From JAVBTR01 sp031556065 (GTDB lineage Bacteria > Bacillota > Clostridia > Christensenellales > Aristaeellaceae): a stretch of 64,000 bases of DNA. The translations under genes and the position numbers were made by a program. How positions within the stretch are numbered: position 1 is the stretch's first letter; each line of letters starts with the position of its first letter. The notes under the pieces were generated by a model. That model had not been told where the DNA came from and made no database searches. It saw only the letters and a list, made by a program, of their open reading frames with translations. The DNA is taken from assembly GCA_031556065.1 (NCBI GenBank), contig JAVBTR010000017.1, positions 6,142 to 70,141 on the forward strand, read 5' to 3'. Shown here piece by piece: positions 34,598 to 44,508 of the stretch.

Positions 34598-35575
34598 ATG
34601 ATATCGGATTTACATGGGGGCGATCTATTCAGCTCTCAGCTTAAGGAAGGTATAGAAGCGCTGATTAACCATACACAGCCGGATTTAATCCTGCTTGGCG
34701 GCGACCAGGTGGATCACCGCGCCATGAGCGGAGCGCTAACCAAAGAAAAACTGCGCGCGTATCTGGGCGAAGTCATGGCGCTCGCGGAAGAAAAAGGTGT
34801 GCCCTGGGCGCATGTATATGGCAATCATGATGGTGGGATAGGGTTGGCAAACGTGGAGCAGCAGGATGTATACGAGGCCTTCCCCTGCTGCGTGAGCGGG
34901 AGGGGGCTGCAAGGTGTCCATGGCGTGAGCAACTATGTGTTGCCCGTGCAAGCATCGGATGGAAGCCGCGTTGCATGGCATATTTTCGCGATGGATTCAG
35001 GCAGCGGGATTGAGGATTTTCAAAAGGCCTTTCATAAGCCCGATTGTCCTTTCCTGTTGCCGAACAACCTTGGGGAGGGTGATGACAGCGCTACGGCGTT
35101 GTTCGATCAGGCCATATGGTACTATGAAACCTCCAAGGCTTTGGAAGAAGCGGCCGGTGAGAAAATCCCGGCGATTATGTACCTGCATATTCCGCTGACG
35201 GAAATGGCGTGGATGATGAAAAATCCGAAGGAATGCGGCGTGGTAGGCAGCGTGCGGCAGCCCCTATATCATTCGGAAATGAATTCCGGTTTGTTTATGG
35301 CATGCCAGCAGCGCGGCGATGTGCAGGGTATTTATTGCGGGCATACCCATAACAATGACCTGTGCGGGACGTTATTCGGGATTCAGATGGCCTATGATGC
35401 TGGGATGGGGTATAACAACCATGTGATGGATGATGATCTGCGGGGCGGAAGGGTGATCATCCTGAATGAGCAAAAAGAGACACCCATTCAAACCCATTGC
35501 GTGAAGCTGATGGATCTGCTAGGCGAGCGCTGCAAAAAGCGCGAGGACTTGATTCGGCTTGCGCGGCAATCATAG
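34598..35575 (+). CDS. Metallophosphoesterase, island paralogue 2, start codon unclear
   Basis: Cytosolic calcineurin-like phosphoesterase, paralogue of the 19321 and 38841 genes. Motifs: MISDLHGG, LLGGDQVDHR, VYGNHDGGIG, YLHIPLTE, YCGHTHNND. ATG 34598 would begin in the first beta strand, while the same frame continues upstream with ILRFRSDGSFHIL, matching the paralogues, back to an ATA at 34538 beside GGTGAGG. No ATG, GTG or TTG is available there, so the gene may use ATA or have lost its start. Last gene of the block; convergent overlap with the AraC gene. Confidence 0.78.
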   Translation: MISDLHGGDLFSSQLKEGIEALINHTQPDLILLGGDQVDHRAMSGALTKEKLRAYLGEVMALAEEKGVPWAHVYGNHDGGIGLANVEQQDVYEAFPCCVSGRGLQGVHGVSNYVLPVQASDGSRVAWHIFAMDSGSGIEDFQKAFHKPDCPFLLPNNLGEGDDSATALFDQAIWYYETSKALEEAAGEKIPAIMYLHIPLTEMAWMMKNPKECGVVGSVRQPLYHSEMNSGLFMACQQRGDVQGIYCGHTHNNDLCGTLFGIQMAYDAGMGYNNHVMDDDLRGGRVIILNEQKETPIQTHCVKLMDLLGERCKKREDLIRLARQS

Positions 35576-37879
35576 CCATATGCTTTCTGGTTCGGGATCA
35601 GCATCATCAATGGAAATGCTTGCTGCGCTTTCGTTATTAGGGCCGGAAAGCATTTCGATTTTTTTTGATTGTGCACTGGCACGGTATTCGCCGGGGGTCA
35701 TTCCGGTGGAAGATTTAAAGAAGGCGATAAAGGATTGGGCGTAGTTAAATCCCAGATCGGCCGCGATGTTCTGGATTTTCTTGTTTGAATCGGTCAGCAT
35801 ATTTTTCGATTGTTCGATTCGAAGCCGGTCTGTATAATTTTTAACCGATACGCCCATTTCGCGCTGAAACTCCAGGCGAAGGGTGGAGGGGCTCATAAAG
35901 AATTCCGCAGCAATCACCTCAACAATAGGGGCGTCTTTCAGATGGGTTTCGATGTACCCGCAAATACGGCTGATCAGTTCTGATTTTGATCCTTTTTGCT
36001 CCTGTGTACTGATCAGGATGGCAAATGCATCCATCATATAATCGCTCATTTCCGCGATGGATTCCATGCCTAATATGTTCATATGAGATAATTCTGACAT
36101 ACCTTCTTGGTTGATCGGAAGTTCCATAACCAGATGCTGATAGGAACAGAAAAGCTGCACATAAAAATCCTTGACAACGCGGGCTAATGCGTCCTGAACA
36201 ATAAGATACATCTCGAACTTTTTCAGCTCTTCGCGCACGAGATTGACATCTAAGGTTTTTGAGGCACGCAGAACAGCATTTTCAATTCGGTAGGGATAAT
36301 CAGGTATGGCGCAATTGCGGATTTCCCGGAAGCAGCAAATGCTGCCGGCTCCACGCACGATGCGCATTCCGAGGGCCTCAAGGGCTTGGTGATAAGCATC
36401 AGCAAGGAATCCGGCCTCTACAAAGGGCTTGCTAATCCCGATGCTTATTTCTTGTGGATGGGTGGTTAACTCCGTGATGCGCTGAGCCGATTCTCGTAAT
36501 TGTTCGTCTGTATTGAGTTCTTTAGAGGCGATGATCAAAGCAATTTCATTATAATTGGTGTAGAGCTTGCATATCAGCCGCATAGCAAAATGCTCAAAAA
36601 CCTGTTCAAGCCTTTTTTCCGAGAGTTGATTGCCGGCAGAGGTTGCATGCAACAGATAAAGAATACAGCATTTTTCGCTTTCAAAAAGGCGCAAATGGCC
36701 GCCTTCATTCTGATCCTCATTGAAGTTAAGCAGCATACGATGGACAAACTGGCGGTTTTGCCCCGTAATAATATTTTCCCGCAAGCTTCGATCCATCTGT
36801 TCATTTTGGACAACGACCGCATCAATGCGGTCAAATACATCAATTTCGCTGTTTCCAAGCCGATCCGAAATACGCTGGATTGGGCGATAGAGCCGTCTGG
36901 AAGTGAACCAGGTGAAAATCAGCCCAAGCACCACAATCAGTAGACAAAGGGCAAGAAATGTGTTGCGCGTTGAGAGAATGCGGCTGTTGTAAGCCGTAGC
37001 ATTCTGAACATATATATAATGCCATCCGCTTTCTGAAGAGATCGTATCATAGACAAACAGGTTAGCATCTTCAATCTTCACCTCGTGGAAGGAAAGCTCG
37101 TTGACAGCGGATTCGCCTTGCGTTAAGAGTGAATCAATGGGATAATAAGGACCAACGCTGGCAATGGGAAACCCGGCTTGATCGAGAATCATCAAGCTTG
37201 TGCTGTTATCCAAGTATATTTCGGAAAAAGTAGAGATGATCGCCGAAAGCCGCAGGTCAATGACCACATAGGCGTCCGGTATACCGCGGATACTTAGGGT
37301 GGGCAGCGTGCGAACAACGCTGATTACATCAACCGGCCCTGAAGAAGCCACATAATTTACCTTTCGGGGAAATGCTTTTTGCTGCAGATTGCGCTGCCCA
37401 AGCAATGATTGCAGAAATTCCGCATCATGATAGAGTTCCAATTTGGAAAGGGTTTGATTGGTCGATACGGTGAAGTCGTAACCCGGGTAATATAGGCAGA
37501 TACATGAAATGGCATCCGAAGCAGTGACAATTCGGTCTAACTGATCTTGTATTTCGATGATCTTGTTATAATTCCCTTCGTTATAGTAATCCATAAAGTG
37601 CTGATAGGGGTTATATGAGCTCCGTCCCCCGCTGAACAGGGTGGCAACAGAATTATTCATCTGCTTAAACAAGCTATCATGGGAACGCCGCAAAAGCGCA
37701 AACATATTACGGCTATTGCTGTCACGCTCCTGATTCATCAATGAAGATGAGAAAATAACCTGTATACCGGACAGAAGCAACGCTGCGACAATAAGAATCG
37801 AAACAAATGCGCCGAAATATTTGTATACATATTTTCGGTCAGAATCAACTCTAACGATCTTTTTTTTCAAAATCTTCAC
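35570..37879 (-). CDS. Membrane-bound AraC-family regulator with extracellular sensor
   Basis: A 769-aa one-component sensor. Helix 1 (about residues 22-45), an extracellular Cache-like domain of about 250 residues, helix 2 (about 305-325), a middle cytoplasmic region and a C-terminal AraC DNA-binding domain: TLRLEFQREMGVSVKNYTDR, then IQNIAADLGFNYAQSFIAFF. This is the YesN/large AraC type common with LplB-like sugar importers. It is the only regulator in the island and probably activates the neighbouring operons on sensing an extracellular sugar. Ends overlap the 34598 gene by 6 bp. Confidence 0.9.
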   Translation of the reverse strand: MKILKKKIVRVDSDRKYVYKYFGAFVSILIVAALLLSGIQVIFSSSLMNQERDSNSRNMFALLRRSHDSLFKQMNNSVATLFSGGRSSYNPYQHFMDYYNEGNYNKIIEIQDQLDRIVTASDAISCICLYYPGYDFTVSTNQTLSKLELYHDAEFLQSLLGQRNLQQKAFPRKVNYVASSGPVDVISVVRTLPTLSIRGIPDAYVVIDLRLSAIISTFSEIYLDNSTSLMILDQAGFPIASVGPYYPIDSLLTQGESAVNELSFHEVKIEDANLFVYDTISSESGWHYIYVQNATAYNSRILSTRNTFLALCLLIVVLGLIFTWFTSRRLYRPIQRISDRLGNSEIDVFDRIDAVVVQNEQMDRSLRENIITGQNRQFVHRMLLNFNEDQNEGGHLRLFESEKCCILYLLHATSAGNQLSEKRLEQVFEHFAMRLICKLYTNYNEIALIIASKELNTDEQLRESAQRITELTTHPQEISIGISKPFVEAGFLADAYHQALEALGMRIVRGAGSICCFREIRNCAIPDYPYRIENAVLRASKTLDVNLVREELKKFEMYLIVQDALARVVKDFYVQLFCSYQHLVMELPINQEGMSELSHMNILGMESIAEMSDYMMDAFAILISTQEQKGSKSELISRICGYIETHLKDAPIVEVIAAEFFMSPSTLRLEFQREMGVSVKNYTDRLRIEQSKNMLTDSNKKIQNIAADLGFNYAQSFIAFFKSSTGMTPGEYRASAQSKKIEMLSGPNNESAASISIDDADPEPESIWL

Positions 37880-38136
37880 CTCTGCCAGATATCTTTATTC
37901 CTAAACAGGATTGGCCTAAATAAAAATGCGTTTCTTCACTAAATATGAGCTACATCAATTTTACCGCGGGAACAGGGGTTATGACAATAGCTAAATATAA
38001 CAAATATAAAGCATTGCATCAGAATGCTAAAATGCTTTATGTTTGGTGGATTTCATTATTCCCTTTCCCCCCTTGACAGCTATAATAAGCATAAAAGTAA
38101 GCCCTAAAAAGGTGTAGCCATTTGATGGGAGGCATT

Positions 38137-38817
38137 ATGCACAAGCAATTCTTGGCAACGGATTTTGATGGAACGCTGTGGCGTAACGGGCGTATCTCCG
38201 ATGAAGATCGTGCCGCAATTCACCGCTGGCGAAAGAGTGGTCGGTTGTTTGGTTTTGTGACAGGTCGGGGTATTCATTTCCCCAAGCATATCCGCGGCTT
38301 GGGACTGCAGGGTGATTTCTACGTTTGCTATAATGGCGCTCTTTTAATGAACCATGACGGGGAAATACTCAAAGAGGCACGGATGGATAAACCCGTTTTC
38401 GCGGCACTCGAAGATGCTTTTCGTCAAAATGGTATTGCTTTTGATTATGATTTAGCAAACGAGGAATCGGATTTCTTTCAGTACTCTGGACTTATGCCCA
38501 CTTGCGGGCAAGCGGCTGATTTCGCTGCGGAGTTAGATGTCCGGTTCAGCAACCAGGTAAGCGCTTATGCAAATGGGCTTAATATCAACATTGTCAAAAG
38601 GGGCGTGAGTAAAGCAGCAGGCATACGCCATGCGCTGCAACACCTTGGATTATCGGAAGATCAAGCCGCGGTAGTCGGTGATGATTTGAATGACCTTGAC
38701 ATGATTGTATCCCTCAATGGTTGGGCGGTTGACAGTGCAAGACCTCAGGTGATAGAGAAGGTACCGCATCTGTGCCGGTCGGTAGGCGCTTTGATAGATG
38801 AACTGATGATAACATAA
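38137..38817 (+). CDS. HAD-IIB (Cof-like) phosphatase
   Basis: Cytosolic sugar-phosphatase-like HAD of 226 aa. Motif I LATDFDGTLWR (nucleophile Asp), motif II-like YNGALL and C-terminal VVGDDLNDLDMI (metal Asps) are visible. Two starts are possible: ATG 38125 and ATG 38137; GGGAGG at 38127-38132 favours 38137. Opens the second plus-strand block, divergent from the AraC regulator (257-bp gap with no clear promoter found). Likely dephosphorylates a sugar phosphate. Confidence 0.82.
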   Translation: MHKQFLATDFDGTLWRNGRISDEDRAAIHRWRKSGRLFGFVTGRGIHFPKHIRGLGLQGDFYVCYNGALLMNHDGEILKEARMDKPVFAALEDAFRQNGIAFDYDLANEESDFFQYSGLMPTCGQAADFAAELDVRFSNQVSAYANGLNINIVKRGVSKAAGIRHALQHLGLSEDQAAVVGDDLNDLDMIVSLNGWAVDSARPQVIEKVPHLCRSVGALIDELMIT

Positions 38818-38840
38818 ATTAACAGGAAGGGATTGTATAT

Positions 38841-39896
38841 ATGTCTTTTGATCTTCAGGAATATCTTAATCTCAAACGACCCTTGCGGTTTAAAAAGGAT
38901 GGCACTTTCAAAATTCTCCTTTTGACCGATCCCCACGGAGGGGATGATTCCCATCCGCAATTGAAGACCGGCATGGACGCGATCGTAAAAGAAGCAAACC
39001 CAGATCTGGTGCTTCTGGGGGGCGATATTACAGGTTGCTATATCGGCTGTGAAACAGCGGAAGGACTCAAGAATTATCTGACCGATTTAACCGGAATGAT
39101 GGAGCAGCTGGGAATTCCATGGGCTCATGTTTACGGCAATCATGATTATAACAAAGGGCTAACCAATGCCGTCCAGCAGACTATTTTTGAAAGCTTTCCC
39201 CATTGTGTCAGCAAATTCGGACCCCGTGATATCCATGGTGTCGGGAATTATGTCTTGCCTGTTCTTCATTCCTGCAAAGACGAAGTGGTTTTTAATGTAT
39301 GGGGGATGGATAGCCACGATGACAACAAGGTTTTTGTCCGAGAATATGGCCTTCCTGAGGACACCGTATTCTGCTTGCCTAATCATTTCGGTTCGGGCTA
39401 CTGGAGCGATGCACCCCATGCAGATCAAGTCGTCTGGTATTATGAAATTTCAAAGGCAATTGAAAAAACGCTTGGATACAAGGTTCCGGGTATGATGTAT
39501 ATGCATATTCCGCTGCTGGAATTTAGCCTGATTCCAAGGAACCCTGCGCAGTGCAGCATGATAGGTGAGCAAAGAGAAGATGTCTGTTCCAACGAACTGA
39601 ACTCAGGTTTGTTTTCCACTTGCCTGCAGCGCGGCGACGTGAAGGCGATTTTCGCAGGCCATGACCATCTCAATGATTTTACCGGTGTATATTGCGGTAT
39701 CCGTTTGGGCAACTGCGCGGGAATCAATTATGACGCCGGGTCGGCTGACGATCTGCGGGGAGGGCGTGTGATTGAACTGAATGAAAACGATCCTTGGCAG
39801 ATTCAGACGTACATGCTCAAGCTTCGGGATGTCTTAGGCGCAGCGGCTGATAACCGTGGACGTCCTCCAATAGTGAAGCAAACAGGAGGTAAGTAA
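38841..39896 (+). CDS. Metallophosphoesterase, island paralogue 3
   Basis: A 351-aa cytosolic phosphoesterase. Metal motifs: LLTDPHGG, LLGGDITGC, VYGNHDYNKG, MYMHIPLLE, FAGHDHLNDF. N-terminal LRFKKDGTFKILL aligns with the paralogue at 19321. It is followed 1 bp later by a PHP-type hydrolase gene, so the two phosphoesterases are cotranscribed. Start ATG follows AGGAAGGG. Confidence 0.85.
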   Translation: MSFDLQEYLNLKRPLRFKKDGTFKILLLTDPHGGDDSHPQLKTGMDAIVKEANPDLVLLGGDITGCYIGCETAEGLKNYLTDLTGMMEQLGIPWAHVYGNHDYNKGLTNAVQQTIFESFPHCVSKFGPRDIHGVGNYVLPVLHSCKDEVVFNVWGMDSHDDNKVFVREYGLPEDTVFCLPNHFGSGYWSDAPHADQVVWYYEISKAIEKTLGYKVPGMMYMHIPLLEFSLIPRNPAQCSMIGEQREDVCSNELNSGLFSTCLQRGDVKAIFAGHDHLNDFTGVYCGIRLGNCAGINYDAGSADDLRGGRVIELNENDPWQIQTYMLKLRDVLGAAADNRGRPPIVKQTGGK

Positions 39897-39897
39897 A

Positions 39898-41319
39898 ATG
39901 AAATTTCCCAAAAGTTTTGAACTGAATAATTATGATGTGTTTCCCAGTATCGTAGCAGCCGGCAAAGAAACGGTTATGCACATCAGGCCTTTAGGCGGCC
40001 GCAGAGCATTTGTGCCGGGAGAGAACTATAAACTTACCGTTGCGGCCTTGAGCACCGGGCGGCCCAGGTACTTCCCCACAACCGCTGATTTTCAGGAGGT
40101 CCCCCTTTGCTGCGATGAGAACGGCGGATTCACTTTCACTCACACGTTTAAAACGGAGCAGGAGTATTTTCTGCGGATCCCCTTTATCAATAAAAACGGG
40201 AAGGAAGAAAGGCGCCAATTCTCGGTGTACTGTGTAGAAGGGGAACTGGTTGGCCGCTATCCCTTCATTGGAGATACGCATATCCACACCTGCTGCTCCG
40301 ATGGCGCGGAGCAGCCTGAAACCGTCTGCGCCAGCTACCGGCAGAATGGATATGATTTTCTGACTGTCAGTGATCATGAGCGCTATTACCCATCTCTTCA
40401 GGCCATGGCGTTTTATAAAGAGGTTCCTACGGATTTTGTGATTGTCCCAGGAGAAGAAGTGCACATGCTCGCGCCTGACGGATCGGATATTTGCGACGTG
40501 CACATTGTAAACTTTGGCGGAGAATATAGCATAAACGCGCTTGTGGAAGGGCTTGCAATAGAAGAAACCGGCAGAGATAAAAAGTATCGCTCCATCCGGG
40601 AGGATTGCCCAGATATTATGACAAAGGACGCATTCTATGAGCTGATACAGGCGCGGATGGCGGAGATGAACGTTCCGGAGGGGGTTGATCCCTTGTGTGC
40701 CGCCGTGGTCGCATGGGTGTTTGAACAGATCAAGCAAGCAAATGGCCTGGGCATTTTTGCGCATCCCTTCTGGTTCAATGATGTACAAAACGTACCGGAT
40801 GCCATGATCGATTACATTATAGAAAACAACCTGCTGGATGCCTCGGAGGTAATAGGCGGCGAGCATTATTACGACGGGCGGTATTACGAGCAAAACAGGC
40901 TTCAGGTGCTCCGCTATCATGACGACCGGGCAAGGGGGTACCATTATGCTGTTGTGGGCGGCTCCGACAGCCATTCCTGTCATAATACCAATCCTGATGC
41001 TTTGATCAGCTCCACAATGGTGTTCTCAGCCGAGAATGAGCGTAAGGCGCTGATTGATGCCATCAAGAACTTTTACTCCATCGCCATTGATACCTTTAAC
41101 AAGGAAATAAAACTGGTGGGTGAACTGCGCTTGGCCCGGTACGGCAATTTTCTATTGAAGCATTATTTTCCGCTTCACGATGAGCTTTGCTTTGAGGAAG
41201 GGCGGCTGATGAAGCAATACGCCACCGGCACGGCAGAGGAAAAGAAGGAAGCGCTGGACGATTTGAAACGCATCCATGGACGGATAAAGAGACTCCAGCG
41301 CAAGTACTTCTCGTTCTAA
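39898..41319 (+). CDS. PHP-domain metallohydrolase (CehA/McbA-like)
   Basis: A 473-aa cytosolic hydrolase. An N-terminal beta domain of about 110 residues precedes a PHP domain with GDTHIHTCCSDG (HxH), TVSDHERYY, PGEEVHM, FAHPFW and VGGSDSHSCH metal-binding motifs. PHP enzymes hydrolyse phosphoesters and phosphodiesters. AGGAGG is 8 nt before the ATG. Its pairing with a metallophosphoesterase suggests a phosphodiester plus monoester pair, for example cleaving a phosphodiester-linked glycan group. The substrate is not known. Confidence 0.85.
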   Translation: MKFPKSFELNNYDVFPSIVAAGKETVMHIRPLGGRRAFVPGENYKLTVAALSTGRPRYFPTTADFQEVPLCCDENGGFTFTHTFKTEQEYFLRIPFINKNGKEERRQFSVYCVEGELVGRYPFIGDTHIHTCCSDGAEQPETVCASYRQNGYDFLTVSDHERYYPSLQAMAFYKEVPTDFVIVPGEEVHMLAPDGSDICDVHIVNFGGEYSINALVEGLAIEETGRDKKYRSIREDCPDIMTKDAFYELIQARMAEMNVPEGVDPLCAAVVAWVFEQIKQANGLGIFAHPFWFNDVQNVPDAMIDYIIENNLLDASEVIGGEHYYDGRYYEQNRLQVLRYHDDRARGYHYAVVGGSDSHSCHNTNPDALISSTMVFSAENERKALIDAIKNFYSIAIDTFNKEIKLVGELRLARYGNFLLKHYFPLHDELCFEEGRLMKQYATGTAEEKKEALDDLKRIHGRIKRLQRKYFSF

Positions 41320-41397
41320 AGAATCATTGACGAAAACCCATGTGAACACTGCCGGGCAATTAGGCACCCATATAGAGGGTGAACCCTATCGGATAGG

Positions 41398-43176
41398 ATG
41401 AAGGACTGCAAAAGGTTGGTGGAGGCAATGAACCGATCGTTTCAGACGCATGAGATACGGAAAGTGATGGATTTGGGAGGCTTATGGAAGTTTGAAACCC
41501 CACATCAGGCACAGCAAATGTTTGTGCCCTCCTGCTGGGAAAACGTGCCCGGACTGGAAGGCTATCGCGGCACGGCGGAATACAGCCGTGAAATTATCGT
41601 AGAGGATAGCGGGCCTCTTCGATTGGTATTTGAGGGGGTCAGCCATACAGCGCAAGTGTATGTGGATGATGTATTGCTGATGCGGCATTATGGCGCGTAT
41701 GGTGCTTTTTCGGGCATTTGCTTCCCCGGCGTGGGCAGTCATCAGCTGCGGGTGGCTGTAGACAACAGCTTTTCAGAGGATTCCGCCCTGCATGTCCCCA
41801 ATGATTATATGACCTATGGCGGTATCACCCGCCCCTGCCAGATGGAAACGGTATCCAATGTGTATATCCAATCGGTGCGGATCGGGGCCAAAAAGGATAG
41901 TCTAGGCTGGCATTTAGCACTTGCGGCGGTGGTTGAAAACCTTAGTGACACAGATGTTTTGGTGACATTGCGATTTAGTGCCGGGGCTAAGGAGATAGAG
42001 ATTGCCTCCCCTATGAAAGCCCGTCAGACACAACTCGTTTCGGGACAAATAGAGGGCTTCCAAGGGGCGTTGTGGGAGCCCGAAGCACCGAATCTATACT
42101 GCCTAAAAACCGTGCTGCTGGTGCAAGGCGTACCAGTGGACGACCTGATAGAGCGCTTTGGTTTACGGGAGATAAGCTGGGACTCCAAGGGCTTGCTGCT
42201 TAACGGCAGACGGACGTTCATTAAAGGATTTAACCGCCATGAGGATTTGGCCAATTATGGCTGTGCCATTCCGATAGAAGCCATGATGCATGATCTAATG
42301 CTCATTAAGGATATGGGGGCCAATGCCATCCGTACAAGCCATTATCCAAACGACCAGCGATTCCTGGATTTGTGCGATGAGATGGGCATTCTGGTCTGGG
42401 AAGAGGGCCATGCCCGGGGCCTGCACATCCAGCAGCAGAGCAACCCTCATTTCATGGCGCAATGTCGTTTGACCTTGACCGAAATGATTACCCAGCACCA
42501 TCATCACCCGTCCATTATCATTTGGGGCATGCTCAATGAATGCGCCAGCGAAACGCAGGAAGGACGCAGGCAGTATCAGGAATTGTTTTCGCTGATGCGC
42601 AGCCTTGATGCGAGCCGCCCGGTGGTTTCAGCCTCCTGCAGACGAGGTGCTGATTGGCACATTCCGGGGGATATACGGCCCGAAGCCAAGGGTGATATAT
42701 GCCATGATCTGGAGGATATTGTCTGTCACAATATCTATCCGGGTTGGTATACCGATACATCCACTTATGCTATGATCGATGCGCTGTGGGATGCAGTGCA
42801 GCCCCGGGGCGGTGCGGGTAAGCCTTTGATTATCAGCGAAATTGGCGCAGGGGCGTTGTATGGTTATCATGATCCGGGCCATGCAAAATGGTCGGAAGAG
42901 CGGCAAAGCGATATTCTTGCCGAGCAGTTGGATGCGCTATTGACCCATCCTCATGTGGCGGGATTTTTCCTGTGGCATTTCTGCGACTGCCGGATTACTG
43001 GCGAAGGCAACGGTTTCCGCGACCGTCCCCGCACCATGAACAACAAAGGCGCTGTGGATGAATATCGGCGGCCTAAAATAGCGTACAATACCATTCGTGA
43101 AAAGCTAAAAGAGAATACAGCATTTGTATGGAGCAAAAGGCCTGAGAAAGGAAGTGATGATCCATATGGTGTGTAA
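41398..43176 (+). CDS. GH2 family glycoside hydrolase (beta-glucuronidase/galactosidase-like)
   Basis: A roughly 590-aa retaining beta-glycosidase: N-terminal sugar-binding jelly-roll (LGGLWKF, PSCWENVPG), Ig-like domain, then a TIM barrel with FNRHEDLANYG, IRTSHYPNDQRFLDLCDE, acid/base Glu in GMLNECAS and nucleophile Glu in ISEIGAGALYG. The domain order and length match beta-glucuronidase-type GH2. The ATG at 41428 after GGTGG is a possible better start than 41398. Gene is preceded by a GGGT/ACCC hairpin. No signal peptide, so it acts on imported material. Confidence 0.9.
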   Translation: MKDCKRLVEAMNRSFQTHEIRKVMDLGGLWKFETPHQAQQMFVPSCWENVPGLEGYRGTAEYSREIIVEDSGPLRLVFEGVSHTAQVYVDDVLLMRHYGAYGAFSGICFPGVGSHQLRVAVDNSFSEDSALHVPNDYMTYGGITRPCQMETVSNVYIQSVRIGAKKDSLGWHLALAAVVENLSDTDVLVTLRFSAGAKEIEIASPMKARQTQLVSGQIEGFQGALWEPEAPNLYCLKTVLLVQGVPVDDLIERFGLREISWDSKGLLLNGRRTFIKGFNRHEDLANYGCAIPIEAMMHDLMLIKDMGANAIRTSHYPNDQRFLDLCDEMGILVWEEGHARGLHIQQQSNPHFMAQCRLTLTEMITQHHHHPSIIIWGMLNECASETQEGRRQYQELFSLMRSLDASRPVVSASCRRGADWHIPGDIRPEAKGDICHDLEDIVCHNIYPGWYTDTSTYAMIDALWDAVQPRGGAGKPLIISEIGAGALYGYHDPGHAKWSEERQSDILAEQLDALLTHPHVAGFFLWHFCDCRITGEGNGFRDRPRTMNNKGAVDEYRRPKIAYNTIREKLKENTAFVWSKRPEKGSDDPYGV

Positions 43177-43336
43177 AGCGGGGGCTTTTCCCATGCGTAT
43201 TGTAAGTTACGCAATGAAAGGTAAAACGAAAGTGCTTCTCACTGGCGCGCGGCATGGATAGCGGCGTTCTGCCCTTTGCTTGGGGCTGAAATTCGGATTA
43301 TTTTGGACAATATTAGCGTTATAAAAGGAGAACAGT

Positions 43337-44506
43337 ATGGAAAGTGTAAAAATTGGTATCATTGGTATTGGCAACCGTGGCACGGAAATCGCACAGCATA
43401 TCTGCCGGGGGGCGACGGAGGGATTGAGTCTGACCGCTGTAGCGGACATCAATCCTCAGAGGCTTGATTGGGCAAAAGAAAACCTGCCTGATGTGGAGCG
43501 CTATGCGGATGGTATGGCGCTGATTACAAGCGGCAAGGTGGACGCCGTGGTGGTGGCTGTGCCACATTACGACCATCCCTATCTATCCATAGAAGCCCTA
43601 AAGCGGGATATCCATGTCATGTGCGAAAAGCCGGCAGGCGTCTATACGAAAGCTGTGCGTGAAGCCATCGAATATGCTAAAAATTCAACGGCGACCTTTG
43701 CCATAATGTTCAACCAGCGCGCCAATTGTGTATACCGTAAGATGCGGGAAATCGTAGCCTCCGGGGAAATGGGTGAAATCCGCCGTACCTGCTGGATTAA
43801 TACCGAATGGTTCCGCTCCCAAAGCTACTATGATTCCGGCTCTTGGCGGGCAACATGGGCAGGGGAGGGCGGCGGTGTGCTGCTGAACCAATGCCCCCAC
43901 CAATTGGATTTATGGCAATGGATTTGCGGCATGCCAGTGCGGGTGCGGGCTTTTGCCCATGATGGAAAGTGGCATGATATCGAGGTGGAGGATGATGTGA
44001 CGGCCTATGTGGAGTATGCAAACGGCGCCACAGGCACCTTTATTACGTCTACCGGCGATGCCCCCGGCACGAACCGCTTTGAAATCACCTTTGATAGGGG
44101 CAGCCTGATTAGCGATGGGGGCAAGCTGATAATGAAGCTGCTTGATACGCCCATTCCACAGTTTATGAAAGAATTTAAGGGCGGCTTTGGGCGGCCTGGT
44201 TGCCAGGTCATCGAGGTTAAGACCGACGGGCAGGATTTAGGCACGATCGCGGTTCTTAACGCCTTTGCGGCACACATCCTTACTGGCGCGCCGCTGATGG
44301 CACAGGGCGCGGAAGGCATCAACGGCCTTACCCTTTCTAACGCCATGCACCTGTCTTCCTGGACAGGTACTACGGTTGAACTGCCCCTTGACGAAGAGGC
44401 TTTTCTTGCTGAGCTAAATAAGCGCAGGGCCGTATCAAATCAAAAAGAGGATTTGCATGTTGGCGGTATGATGGATATCAGTCAATCCCGCGAAGGAGGG
44501 ATATAA
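43337..44506 (+). CDS. Gfo/Idh/MocA family oxidoreductase
   Basis: NAD(P)-dependent sugar oxidoreductase of 389 aa. Rossmann motif IGIIGIGNRGTEIA, EKP motif in CEKPAGVYT, and the helix QCPHQLDLWQWICG after which the substrate domain begins. Members oxidise sugar hydroxyls, for example at C3 of glucosides. AAGGAG precedes the ATG. Followed directly by two TIM-barrel epimerase/isomerase-like genes and a GH4 gene. The layout resembles redox deglycosylation clusters, but the C-glycosidase beta subunit is not present. Confidence 0.9.
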   Translation: MESVKIGIIGIGNRGTEIAQHICRGATEGLSLTAVADINPQRLDWAKENLPDVERYADGMALITSGKVDAVVVAVPHYDHPYLSIEALKRDIHVMCEKPAGVYTKAVREAIEYAKNSTATFAIMFNQRANCVYRKMREIVASGEMGEIRRTCWINTEWFRSQSYYDSGSWRATWAGEGGGVLLNQCPHQLDLWQWICGMPVRVRAFAHDGKWHDIEVEDDVTAYVEYANGATGTFITSTGDAPGTNRFEITFDRGSLISDGGKLIMKLLDTPIPQFMKEFKGGFGRPGCQVIEVKTDGQDLGTIAVLNAFAAHILTGAPLMAQGAEGINGLTLSNAMHLSSWTGTTVELPLDEEAFLAELNKRRAVSNQKEDLHVGGMMDISQSREGGI

Positions 44507-44508
44507 GC

